Below are positions 1-7,124 of a stretch of 10,743 nucleotides of DNA, in pieces. Source of the stretch: Clostridia bacterium (GTDB lineage Bacteria > Bacillota > Clostridia > Christensenellales > Borkfalkiaceae); NCBI GenBank assembly GCA_017646555.1, contig JAGCMG010000140.1, positions 1-10,743 of the forward strand, written 5' to 3'. Positions within the stretch are counted from its first letter, which is position 1. Every line of letters starts with the position of its first letter. Under the pieces are notes generated by a model. It did not search any database and had not been told where the DNA came from. It saw nothing but the letters and a program-made list of their open reading frames with translations. The translations under genes were made by a program, and so were the position numbers.

Positions 1-306
1 AAGCATTACGGGACAATTATTATTAAATTCTTGTAAAGTGTTTAAAAGTAAACTTGCAAACCCGAAATTGCCTTGCATAAATTCTTCTTGCGTTTTAGGT
101 CTATTAACGCCTGCAAGATTAAAAACGAAGTCGGCATTAGAACAAAAATCTTCAAGTTCTTTTTCGGTATTATCTAAATCGTACTCAAAAACTTCTTCAA
201 TAGACAAATTCGGTCTTGTTTTATCAAGTCCATTTTTAATATTGTTAAGCGCTAAAACAAGGTTTTTACCAACAAACCCTTTAGCGCCCGTAACTAAAAT
301 TTTCAT
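1..306 (-). CDS. capF: CapF/FnlB-like UDP-sugar reductase/epimerase, N-terminal part (runs off window)
   Basis: The first 102 residues of an extended-SDR enzyme are visible; the frame is still open at base 1, so the C-terminal part lies outside. Seen: an N-terminal Rossmann start MKILVTGAKGFVGKN with G7-x2-G10-x2-G13 for the dinucleotide, then FEYD near residues 48-51, and the block FVFNLAGVNRP (about 68-78) followed by EEFMQGNFGF, which I recognise as typical of CapF/WbjC/FnlB. Family knowledge: CapF is a cytosolic two-domain enzyme (SDR plus cupin) that converts the CapE product towards the L-talo form on the route to UDP-N-acetyl-L-fucosamine. The ATG at 306 is preceded by AAGGTGA at good spacing. 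Only 9 bases separate it from the capE stop, so the two are co-transcribed. The cupin domain cannot be checked here. The next gene expected downstream is a CapG/FnlC (WecB-like) epimerase. Confidence 0.9.
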   Translation of the reverse strand, partial: MKILVTGAKGFVGKNLVLALNNIKNGLDKTRPNLSIEEVFEYDLDNTEKELEDFCSNADFVFNLAGVNRPKTQEEFMQGNFGFASLLLNTLQEFNNNCPVML

Positions 307-315
307 TTATTCACC

Positions 316-1356
316 TTATTGTTTTTTAAGTTCTTCTTGAATATAAGCAAGCGACGCAATTTTTTGCTTGGTTTCTTCAACGGTTAATAGCGCTGTGTTG
401 TTAGAATTAAATTCGGTTAAAGTATTTCTTTCGGTATCGCCTTCTTTAAAGTACTTATCGTAGTTAAGCCCACGCTTATCTGACGGAACGCGATAGAAAT
501 TCCCCATATCAACAGCGTTAGCGCATTCTTCGTTAGTTAAGAGGGTTTCGTACATTTTTTCACCGTGGCGAATACCGATAATTTTAATAGCGTTTTTATC
601 GCCACCAAAAAGTTCGCAAACGGCTTCGGCTTGAGTTTTAATGGTGCAAGCAGGCGCTTTTTGAACTAAAATATCACCACTCGTACCGTGTTCAAACGCG
701 AATAATACTAAATCAACGGCTTCGTCAAGCGACATAATAAAACGCGTCATATTAGGGTCGGTTAAAGTGATAGGCTTGCCACTTCTAATTTGGTCAATCC
801 AAAGTGGAATAACGCTACCACGACTGCACATAACGTTGCCGTAACGGGTACAGCAAATCTTGGTTTTTTCAGGGCTAACGGTACGCGACTTAGCAACGAT
901 AACCTTTTCCATCATTGCCTTTGAAGTACCCATAGCGTTAACAGGGTAAGCCGCCTTATCGGTAGATAAACAAATAACGGTTTTAACGCCTTCGTCAATA
1001 GCGGCAGTTAGCACGTTTTCGGTACCTAAAACGTTAGTTTTAACGGCTTCAATCGGGAAGAATTCACACGACGGAACTTGCTTTAAAGCAGCAGCGTGGA
1101 AAATGTAATCAACGCCGTGCATAGCGTTTTTAACCGATTGAATATCTCTAACGTCACCGATATAGAACTTAATCTTTTCAGCAACTTCCGGCATTTTGGC
1201 TTGGAATTCGTGGCGCATATCGTCTTGTTTTTTCTCATCTCTTGAAAAAACTCTAATTTCGCCGATATCAGTCTTTAAAAATCTGTTTAAGACAGCGTTA
1301 CCGAAACTGCCCGTGCCACCCGTAATAAGTAATGTTTTGCCTGTAAATAAACCCAT
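316..1356 (-). CDS. capE: UDP-N-acetylglucosamine 4,6-dehydratase/5-epimerase (CapE/FnlA)
   Basis: A 346-residue enzyme of the usual length for the CapE/FnlA/WbjB family. It would take UDP-GlcNAc, remove water across C4/C6 and invert C5, the first step to UDP-N-acetyl-L-fucosamine in the cytosol. Seen: the Rossmann motif TGGTGSFGN (12-20), DVRD (68-71), HAAALKQVP (87-95), the STDKAA block (131-136), and M142-x3-K146 in NAMGTSKAMMEK where most SDRs have Y-x3-K. From family knowledge, the Met in place of Tyr separates CapE/FnlA from the FlaA1/PseB branch, which keeps Tyr. Further blocks are RYGNVMCSRGSVIPLW (171-186), DPNMTRF and GIRHGEKMYETL (261-272). The start ATG at 1356 has AGGAG at 1364-1368. 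It follows licD after 46 bases and precedes capF by 9 bases. FlaA1-type activity is the main alternative, but the capF neighbour and Met argue for CapE. Confidence 0.95.
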   Translation of the reverse strand: MGLFTGKTLLITGGTGSFGNAVLNRFLKTDIGEIRVFSRDEKKQDDMRHEFQAKMPEVAEKIKFYIGDVRDIQSVKNAMHGVDYIFHAAALKQVPSCEFFPIEAVKTNVLGTENVLTAAIDEGVKTVICLSTDKAAYPVNAMGTSKAMMEKVIVAKSRTVSPEKTKICCTRYGNVMCSRGSVIPLWIDQIRSGKPITLTDPNMTRFIMSLDEAVDLVLFAFEHGTSGDILVQKAPACTIKTQAEAVCELFGGDKNAIKIIGIRHGEKMYETLLTNEECANAVDMGNFYRVPSDKRGLNYDKYFKEGDTERNTLTEFNSNNTALLTVEETKQKIASLAYIQEELKKQ

Positions 1357-1363
1357 AATATAT

Positions 1364-1368
1364 CTCCT
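1364..1368 (-). promoter_or_regulatory. Ribosome binding site of capE
   Basis: On the minus strand this reads AGGAG, seven bases before the ATG at 1356. It is one of the two best Shine-Dalgarno matches in the window and fixes the capE start. It sits in a 46-base gap, so capE has its own translation initiation, unlike the overlapping genes upstream. Confidence 0.75.
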
Positions 1369-1402
1369 AAAATTTTTATCTATAATAAACGGAAAGCCCG
1401 TA

Positions 1403-2209
1403 TTAGTCTTTGTAAAAAGTGTTATTTAAATGATGCGTTACTTGCTTTTCTTTTGGGGGAAGTTTCATATAATCCCCGTAAAGATTAGTAAGAACTTTAT
1501 CATATTCTTTCGGTGCTTTAAAGGACTTTCCTTCAAAGTTTAATAAAGTAAACTCGTCATAGCAAGATTTTTCAACTCTATTTCCCCTGCCGTTAAACGC
1601 GCTTTCAACAACAGCGACGAATTTACTGTTGTCGTAAGGGTATTGTTCGTGTAATTTTTTAGCAAGTTTTAAGCATTTTTTTGGTGACGGCCAAATAATT
1701 TTTCTTAAAATTATACCGAGTTTAGTTCTAAACGATGCTGACTTAAACGATAAATTGCCGTACACGAACTTTTTATAAATAAGCATAAGTTTATCGTACC
1801 ACTCATTGTATTCTTGTTCGTTTTCAGGCGCGCCGTCTAATGGAAACACGTCTACGTCTATACCAAGATGCCCGTTTTTGTAATTAACGCCTTTTTCAAT
1901 TTTTACCGTTTTAGTATCAATCACTTTAACGATAGAGTGCCTTGAATTTTTATCAGTTGGCGCAATTAAACGATAAGAAGAATTTTCATTTTCTTTATTA
2001 AAAATCTCAATCAGTTTTTCATAATCAGGTCTTGGCATAATAATATCGATATCGTCATCCCACGGAATAAACCCGTTATGTCTAACTGCGCCTATAAGCG
2101 AACCATACGCTAAATAATAATTTAAATTATGTTTATCGCAAAAATCGGTTAAACCAACTAAAATATCAAATTCTATTTTTTTAGTTTCTTCAAACGAAAT
2201 AGGTTTCAT
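1403..2209 (-). CDS. licD: LicD-family phosphotransferase, intact
   Basis: A 268-residue protein with the full LicD architecture (nucleotidyltransferase fold). LicD enzymes move a phospho-alcohol such as phosphocholine from a CDP donor onto a glycan; relatives of the fukutin type use CDP-ribitol or CDP-glycerol. Seen: YLAYGSLIGAVRHNGFIPWD (32-51) followed by DDID, giving the metal-binding acidic cluster D51-D52-D53-x-D55 and the G36-S37 loop. At the C terminus LYGDYMKLPPKEKQVTHH (243-260) is the family's closing motif. No signal peptide or membrane segment is visible. The ATG shares one base with the wzx stop (TAATG at 2209), so translation is coupled. It is related to the truncated LicD at 9870-10139 in the C-terminal motif but clearly divergent, so the two are paralogues, not a duplication. 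The transferred group cannot be read from sequence; the TagD-like enzyme upstream makes phosphoglycerol or a similar CDP-activated alcohol plausible. Confidence 0.93.
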   Translation of the reverse strand: MKPISFEETKKIEFDILVGLTDFCDKHNLNYYLAYGSLIGAVRHNGFIPWDDDIDIIMPRPDYEKLIEIFNKENENSSYRLIAPTDKNSRHSIVKVIDTKTVKIEKGVNYKNGHLGIDVDVFPLDGAPENEQEYNEWYDKLMLIYKKFVYGNLSFKSASFRTKLGIILRKIIWPSPKKCLKLAKKLHEQYPYDNSKFVAVVESAFNGRGNRVEKSCYDEFTLLNFEGKSFKAPKEYDKVLTNLYGDYMKLPPKEKQVTHHLNNTFYKD

Positions 2210-3528
2210 TAGTTTTCCCCCTGCGTATTTATGGTTTGATTTTTCTTTTCAAAAACCCCTTTAAGGATAACGGCTTTGCACATTAAAACAAAGTTTCTTC
2301 TTAATGGTTTAATAAAAAACGCAATCAAAATAGTTAAAATTTGAGTAATAAGCGACGCAAGCCCTGCCCCAACTGCGCCTAAAACGGGTATTAAAAAGTA
2401 GTTGCCAACGATATTAGCAAGCGCTGCCGTAACGTAAATAATTATTGAATATTTTTGAACGTTTTTACAAACCATCCAAGAATTTCTTGCAACGCCAAGA
2501 TATGAAAAAGCAGTATACCAAGTAACGACTTTTAATATGTTTGAGGACGGTAAATACGCCTTTCCGTAAAGAATTTTAATAGCCAAATCGCTAAATATCG
2601 TAAACATTAGCGAAACGAAAAGCGATAGATAAAACACGATAGCGTAAAGTTGAACGCAACGCTTTTCAAAAAGTTCTTCTTCTTTATTATGCGCTTCCAT
2701 AATAGACGGCACAACCGAATCAATAACGGCAGATAAAACAAAGCACCAAATAGTCGATAGCGCAACAGCAACGGCGTAATAACCAACGACGGTTTCCCCT
2801 ATCATTTGTTTAAGCATAAACTTATCGGTAACAGCGTAGATTGCGCCCATCATACCGGTTAGAATAAAACTTGAACTTTCCCTTAATAATTCCTTTGCCT
2901 TTTTAATTGAAAACGAAAATTTAGGGCCTTGATTTTTCTTATACGCAATAATCAAAAAGACGGCGATAACTAAATAGTCAACGGCAGTAGCAAGAGCAAA
3001 AAATTCAACGCTTGCGTTTAAGATTAAAAGTAATACTCTATAAGCCGAAACGACGAAATACCCAACGAGCGACGCAAGCGACGAATATTTAGATTTTAAT
3101 CTTCTTTGAAACCAGTAGTTTATGGTATCAAAAATTTGAAACATTACGCCCAAACTACATAAAAGCGCAACTAAGACGGTTAAATTTTCACCCTTATCAA
3201 CAATAGCGACAATACCCACTATAACGCCGATAGATAAAAGCGAAGATATGCCCCTTAAAACGAGCGTAGTACCGATAGTAACGCCTTCTTCATCAGGACT
3301 ATCGACGAACTTTTTAACTAAAATGTTGGTTATACCGAGCGTGCAAAAAGCGTGGAAAAAGGTAACGTAAGCAGTCGCATAACTAATAAGCCCGTAACTT
3401 GATGGTCCTAAATAGCGCGCAGTAAGTAAACCCACGATAAAAGACATAGCCATATAGGCTATTTTACCGCCGATTATCCACCCCGCGTTTTTAACGGTTT
3501 TGTTTTTTAATAAACTTGTTAACCCCAT
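2209..3528 (-). CDS. wzx: Wzx-type polysaccharide flippase (PST/MOP family)
   Basis: A 439-residue, strongly hydrophobic membrane protein with many predicted helices, slightly short for the family. Seen: an N-terminal stretch NAGWIIGGKIAYMAMSF (14-30) entering the first helix, then TARYLGPSSYGLISYA (36-51), the signature of O-antigen/capsule flippases; GMMGAIYAVTDKFMLKQMIG in mid-protein, where family members carry a similar TDKxML-type motif; and a basic cytoplasmic tail after the last helix. Its role would be to flip the undecaprenyl-linked repeat unit across the membrane. It starts 7 bases after the stop of the glycosyltransferase at 3536, whose last codons supply a weak AAAGGA ribosome site at rather long spacing. 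Its stop overlaps licD by one base. Standing next to five glycosyltransferases, it implies a Wzx/Wzy-type pathway, although no polymerase is present. A Wzy assignment is unlikely given the clear flippase signature. Confidence 0.92.
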   Translation of the reverse strand: MGLTSLLKNKTVKNAGWIIGGKIAYMAMSFIVGLLTARYLGPSSYGLISYATAYVTFFHAFCTLGITNILVKKFVDSPDEEGVTIGTTLVLRGISSLLSIGVIVGIVAIVDKGENLTVLVALLCSLGVMFQIFDTINYWFQRRLKSKYSSLASLVGYFVVSAYRVLLLILNASVEFFALATAVDYLVIAVFLIIAYKKNQGPKFSFSIKKAKELLRESSSFILTGMMGAIYAVTDKFMLKQMIGETVVGYYAVAVALSTIWCFVLSAVIDSVVPSIMEAHNKEEELFEKRCVQLYAIVFYLSLFVSLMFTIFSDLAIKILYGKAYLPSSNILKVVTWYTAFSYLGVARNSWMVCKNVQKYSIIIYVTAALANIVGNYFLIPVLGAVGAGLASLITQILTILIAFFIKPLRRNFVLMCKAVILKGVFEKKNQTINTQGEN

Positions 3529-3535
3529 TAAAATT

Positions 3536-4672
3536 TTATCCTTTAATAATTTCAGCCTTGCTTAAAACGCCCGTTTTATAAATAAACGGCTTTTTACTAC
3601 CACTTAAAAGTTCACTTGATAAAGTTAAAAACTTATCGACAGCGTTTTCAGCGTTCCACTCGTTTTCAAGCGTTTTATACGCCGAATAAGAAAGTTTTTC
3701 TCTTAAAATTTTATCGTCTAATAAAGTTTTAGTCTTTATAAATAATTCGTCCACGTTACCGTTAGAATAAATAAACCCATTTTCGCCGTCATTTAAAAGA
3801 TACGGAACGCTACCCGCCTCTTTTGACGCAACCACGGCACAGCACGAATTCATCGCTTCGTTAACTACTGCCCCCCAACCTTCTTGGCGATTAGAAGTAA
3901 ATAAGAAAATTTGAGATTTTTCCATATACTCTCTAACCATTTCGGGTTTCATTGCCCCTAAAAAGTTAATGGTATCGGTTAAATTTTCTTTTTTTACTAA
4001 ATCTTTATAATCGTCTTCAAGTTCGCCAGTCCCTATAACGTTAAGAACAACCTTATAGCCGTCCGTTTTAAGTCTTTTAAGGACTTCAAGCGTATGATTA
4101 AATCTCTTTAGTTTCATAAATCTACCCACCCATAAAATAGAGTTTTCTTGCTTTTTAGCAATTAAAGAAAGTGGTTTGTCGTAAGACTTAAATGCAGGAA
4201 AATACCCCCACTTAAACGCTTTGTTTATAAAATTAAGAGTTTTTAGATAATCGTAAGAAGTATAAGCACTTGAACATAATAAATAATGATTTTTGCAAAA
4301 GCCATACTTTTTAAAAAACCTTATGAATCTAACGGGAAATTTTAGCAAATTTTGTTTAGTTCTATAAATCCTTTCAGAATACTTAAAGGTAAGTTTTTTA
4401 TTTTTTAAGCGTTCTTTAATTAAACTTTCAGGGCACGAGCCGTAAATTACAACGTCAGCACTATTTATTAAAGAAATAGCCCTTATTTTATCTTCTTCGT
4501 ACTTTATAACAAATGACGGAACGCTACCAAGAGAATAGCCTAACTTTTTGCGTTCTTCACTCATAACGGAAGTTTCGATAAAATAGTATTCACCGTCCGT
4601 TTTTTGATAAAACGCATTGGATAATTCCGATTGATGATGATTGTAATAATTGGATAAAAAAACTACTTTCAT
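3536..4672 (-). CDS. Glycosyltransferase, GT4 (group 1) family
   Basis: A 378-residue GT-B enzyme. Seen: an N-terminal Rossmann half starting MKVVFLSNYYNHHQ, the C-terminal half opening at SILWVGRFMKLKRF (178-191), NVIGTGELED (211-220), and the catalytic E264-x7-E272 motif in EGWGAVVNEAMNSC, which is typical of retaining GT4 enzymes and contacts the nucleotide sugar. NDGENGFIY (294-302) is the usual late motif. There is no signal peptide, so it should act at the inner membrane face on the lipid-linked acceptor. The donor sugar cannot be told. ATG at 4672 is preceded by AAGGCGGG. It is the last of the five transferases, directly before wzx. The 77-base gap upstream is the widest in the operon and holds a 25-codon open frame overlapping this start by ATGA. 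The last 20 residues after the GT core have no motif I recognise. Confidence 0.9.
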   Translation of the reverse strand: MKVVFLSNYYNHHQSELSNAFYQKTDGEYYFIETSVMSEERKKLGYSLGSVPSFVIKYEEDKIRAISLINSADVVIYGSCPESLIKERLKNKKLTFKYSERIYRTKQNLLKFPVRFIRFFKKYGFCKNHYLLCSSAYTSYDYLKTLNFINKAFKWGYFPAFKSYDKPLSLIAKKQENSILWVGRFMKLKRFNHTLEVLKRLKTDGYKVVLNVIGTGELEDDYKDLVKKENLTDTINFLGAMKPEMVREYMEKSQIFLFTSNRQEGWGAVVNEAMNSCCAVVASKEAGSVPYLLNDGENGFIYSNGNVDELFIKTKTLLDDKILREKLSYSAYKTLENEWNAENAVDKFLTLSSELLSGSKKPFIYKTGVLSKAEIIKG

Positions 4673-4746
4673 TTTAAGCCCGCCTTTTTAATATTTATTT
4701 TTATTATATCGTTAAACTTTAACTCACCTTTATATGAATTAATCAT
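4669..4746 (-). CDS. Possible 25-codon ORF in the gap between two glycosyltransferases
   Basis: The 77-base gap is fully covered by a small open frame beginning MINSYKGELKFND and ending IKKAGLK, whose TGA overlaps the next gene's ATG as ATGA, the same arrangement used at 7121 and 8197. It is lysine- and isoleucine-rich. Against it: there is no good Shine-Dalgarno (only GGTGAAA at the end of the preceding gene), AT-rich DNA easily yields such frames, and I recognise no family. It may be a coupling leader or the relic of a lost gene, or chance. Confidence 0.25.
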   Translation of the reverse strand: MINSYKGELKFNDIIKINIKKAGLK

Positions 4747-4749
4747 AAA

Positions 4750-5976
4750 TTAAATTTCACCGTACAGTTTAACGTATTCGATAAACTTATCTTCTTTATT
4801 AAAGTTTTTCGCCCTGTTTAAGCAATCTTCTTTTGAAAAAGGTTTAGCTTGCTTTATTCTTTCAATTTCTTTAATTAAAGCGTCAAAATCGTCACGGTTT
4901 ACTACCGCCCCGCATTTTTCATCTAAAATTTCAGGGCTACCACCCGTGTTAAAAGTAAGAACTGGCGTGCCACAAGCAAGCGCTTCAATATTAACCGTTG
5001 GGAAAGTATCTTCCCTTGTAGGATTAACGAATAAATCACTAGAAGAATAAATTTTAGCAAGTTCTTCTTGGTTTTGCGTTTTATTTATCGCAATAATATT
5101 TTCAGGCAACTGACTTTTAACCGTTTCCGTTACGCCAACCAACACGATTTGATAATCGCCATTTAACTTTTCGGCTAACTTTTTAAATACGTCAAGCCCC
5201 TTTTTTAGCCCCCAATCGAAAGCAACGCCTAATAAAACGAATTTATCTTCTAAACCGTATATTTTTCTAAAATCACTTTCCATAGGTTTAAAAGTAGATA
5301 AATCAATGCCGTTATTGATAACTTTAACAGGGTAAGAACCTAAAAACGACTGTTTAACAAGCCCTAAAAGCCACTCTGACGGGGTAACGATAGTTAAGTT
5401 TTTAACACCGGTAAAACAATCCTTTTTGAGCGCGTATTCTTTTTTAGAGCCATCCTTTTTAGAAAACGGATATTCGTTAAAATATTGACAATCGAAACAA
5501 CCGGTTTTCCACTTATCGCACCCTGCGTAATCAAAATGCGCGCAATGACCTGTAAACGACCAACAATCGTGAAGTGTCCATACTACCTTTATATCGTGCT
5601 TTTTAATGAAAGAAAACAGTAGTGGCAAATTTATGCAATAATTATGTAAATTGTGTAAATGTAAAATTTCAATCTTTTCTTTTTTGATTTTATTTATCAG
5701 CCTTAAAGTAGAAAAAAAGCCAAATCTTCCGTTTTTAGCAAGGCGAGAGCCAAACGCGTAATGCACGGCGTTTTCTAAATACGAGCCGTAATAACTATGT
5801 CCTACTGGTTTTGGTGGATTTTTAATATAGCGCTTTGAAAATACGTGCGTGGAATAAGTGCTAACCGTATAGCCCGTTTCACGCGCTTTTTGAGCGATTT
5901 GTAACATTATTGTACCGGTGCTACCGTTAACGCTCATATTGATATGAGCAATTCGCACGGGTTTTTTATCACACAT
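4750..5976 (-). CDS. Glycosyltransferase, GT4 family, WcaC-like with cysteine-rich insert
   Basis: A 408-residue GT-B transferase. Seen: an N-terminal MSVNGSTGTIMLQIA (14-28) glycine-rich loop for the nucleotide sugar; LHLHNLHNYCINLPLLF (105-121); then a dense block WTLHDCWSFTGHCAHFD (133-149) followed by GCDKWKTGCFDCQ (152-164), with cysteines 138, 145, 153, 160 and 163. VTPSEWL (197-203) and NNGIDLSTFKP (221-231) follow, and the C-terminal donor-site motif REDTFPTVNIEALACGTPVL (321-340). This pattern is shared by a common Firmicutes/Bacteroidota group often annotated as WcaC-like; the function is transfer of one sugar to the lipid-linked repeat unit, with donor unknown. ATG at 5976 follows AAGGTAGG, 11 bases after the preceding gene's stop. 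The five cysteines close to conserved histidines could bind a metal or be purely structural; the sequence does not decide. Confidence 0.9.
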   Translation of the reverse strand: MCDKKPVRIAHINMSVNGSTGTIMLQIAQKARETGYTVSTYSTHVFSKRYIKNPPKPVGHSYYGSYLENAVHYAFGSRLAKNGRFGFFSTLRLINKIKKEKIEILHLHNLHNYCINLPLLFSFIKKHDIKVVWTLHDCWSFTGHCAHFDYAGCDKWKTGCFDCQYFNEYPFSKKDGSKKEYALKKDCFTGVKNLTIVTPSEWLLGLVKQSFLGSYPVKVINNGIDLSTFKPMESDFRKIYGLEDKFVLLGVAFDWGLKKGLDVFKKLAEKLNGDYQIVLVGVTETVKSQLPENIIAINKTQNQEELAKIYSSSDLFVNPTREDTFPTVNIEALACGTPVLTFNTGGSPEILDEKCGAVVNRDDFDALIKEIERIKQAKPFSKEDCLNRAKNFNKEDKFIEYVKLYGEI

Positions 5977-5987
5977 AAATACCTACC

Positions 5988-7124
5988 TTAATTTGACTTA
6001 ATAAACTTAAAAATCTTTTCCGATTGAGCGATATAATTTTTATTTTCCATAACGAACTTTCTGGCAGTTAAGCCTTTTTCAATAAGTTCATCGGTTGACA
6101 TCGCAAAAATTTCTTGTAATTTTTCTTTAACGCCGTCTTTTGTTTCATTATCGATAGTAAAAACGTAATCAAAATATTCTTTTTGAACGCCAGGGAGTTT
6201 AGTCATTAAAACAGGCGTACCACTAACCATATATTCAAAAGTTTTAGACGGAAAAGAATACTTGCAAAATTCTTCGTTAGACGGACGTGGATTAACTAAA
6301 AGCGTCGCTTTAGTTTGTTCTTTAACAATTTGTTCGTTAGTAACGCATCCCATATACTTAACGGACGGATAGGTTTTAGAAATTTCTTCTAAATACGAAA
6401 CAGCCTCACCCGTGCCGTAATAATGAAGTTCAACGCCATCTAAATTAGCATTGATAAACCCTTTGGTAAAATATTCAATACCCGCGTCGTTTTTCCAAAG
6501 CGAGCCCGAATAGATTATGTTTTTAACGCTACCTTTACTTGATAACTCTGGCGCGTTGGCGCAAGCCCCTTCCATAACGATATAAGGCTTATTATTAGGG
6601 TTAACAATACCGTTCATTTGTTCGGTAAGTAAAATATAGCCGTCGTATTTTTTCATAAGTTTAGCAGTAATTTTGCCTGTAAAACCCATTTCCCCACCGA
6701 CCATTTTTTCAGGGACGTCAGTTACGATTGCGTAAATAGGAATATTATATTTTCTACCAAGTTTAACGCTTGCCATTGACGGAGCCGAACTTATAGCGTC
6801 GCAAACGATACAATCTATCTTATACTTTTTAATAATCTTTTTACCTGCTTTAATAAGTTCGGTAATTTTGACTATTTTGTTAAGTTTACCTTTTACGCTT
6901 TTTATAGTGTGATAAAGTATGCCGTTTTCTTCTTTTTCAATTTCGCCTATTTTACAGTTAACGTACGGCAACGCAGAAAGAGCAACCACCTTGTCAAAAT
7001 TCGATAGCCCGCGTATTATATTGTCGTTGAACTTTTGTTGCTGATACCCACCCTTAATGAACCCTTTGTTAAAAAGTTCGTCGTAAATAGAGTAAGAAGT
7101 CCCAGCGCTTAAATAAAGTATCAT
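5988..7124 (-). CDS. Glycosyltransferase, GT4-like
   Basis: A 378-residue protein read as a GT-B glycosyltransferase. Seen: N-terminal MILYLSAGTSYSIYDELFNK, a middle stretch IDCIVCDAISSAPSMA (103-118), IVTDVPEK (133-140), the inter-domain YILLTEQMNGIVNP (163-176), IIYSGSLWKNDAG (203-215) opening the second domain, and the donor-site region PRPSNEEFCKYSFPSKTFEY (279-298) followed by MVSGTPVL. The region fills the place of the E-x7-E motif, with E298 as the likely second glutamate and the FPSK form found in many capsule GT4 proteins. No signal peptide is seen. The start ATG overlaps the preceding gene's stop as ATGA (7121-7124) and AAAGGG lies just upstream, so translation is coupled. The sugar donor and acceptor cannot be assigned. 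Confidence 0.85.
   Translation of the reverse strand: MILYLSAGTSYSIYDELFNKGFIKGGYQQQKFNDNIIRGLSNFDKVVALSALPYVNCKIGEIEKEENGILYHTIKSVKGKLNKIVKITELIKAGKKIIKKYKIDCIVCDAISSAPSMASVKLGRKYNIPIYAIVTDVPEKMVGGEMGFTGKITAKLMKKYDGYILLTEQMNGIVNPNNKPYIVMEGACANAPELSSKGSVKNIIYSGSLWKNDAGIEYFTKGFINANLDGVELHYYGTGEAVSYLEEISKTYPSVKYMGCVTNEQIVKEQTKATLLVNPRPSNEEFCKYSFPSKTFEYMVSGTPVLMTKLPGVQKEYFDYVFTIDNETKDGVKEKLQEIFAMSTDELIEKGLTARKFVMENKNYIAQSEKIFKFIKSN

Noticed and set aside
38..340. Plus-strand open frame opposite capF and the end of capE
   Set aside because: It lies antisense to well-recognised genes, encodes a Ser/Leu-rich low-information protein and has no ribosome site. The same holds for plus-strand frames at 1196-1429, 9431-9649 and 9876-10064.
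1389..1401. Small hairpin (ACGG stem, 5-base loop) just after the licD stop, considered as a terminator
   Set aside because: The stem is only four pairs, with a mismatch beyond it and no run of T residues; capE follows closely and belongs to the same operon by function.
4703..4708. Perfect TATAAT on the minus strand upstream of the transferase at 3536-4672, considered as a promoter -10 box
   Set aside because: No TTGACA-like box is found about 17 bases upstream, and in this AT-rich gap a TATAAT is expected by chance; the gene lies inside an operon.
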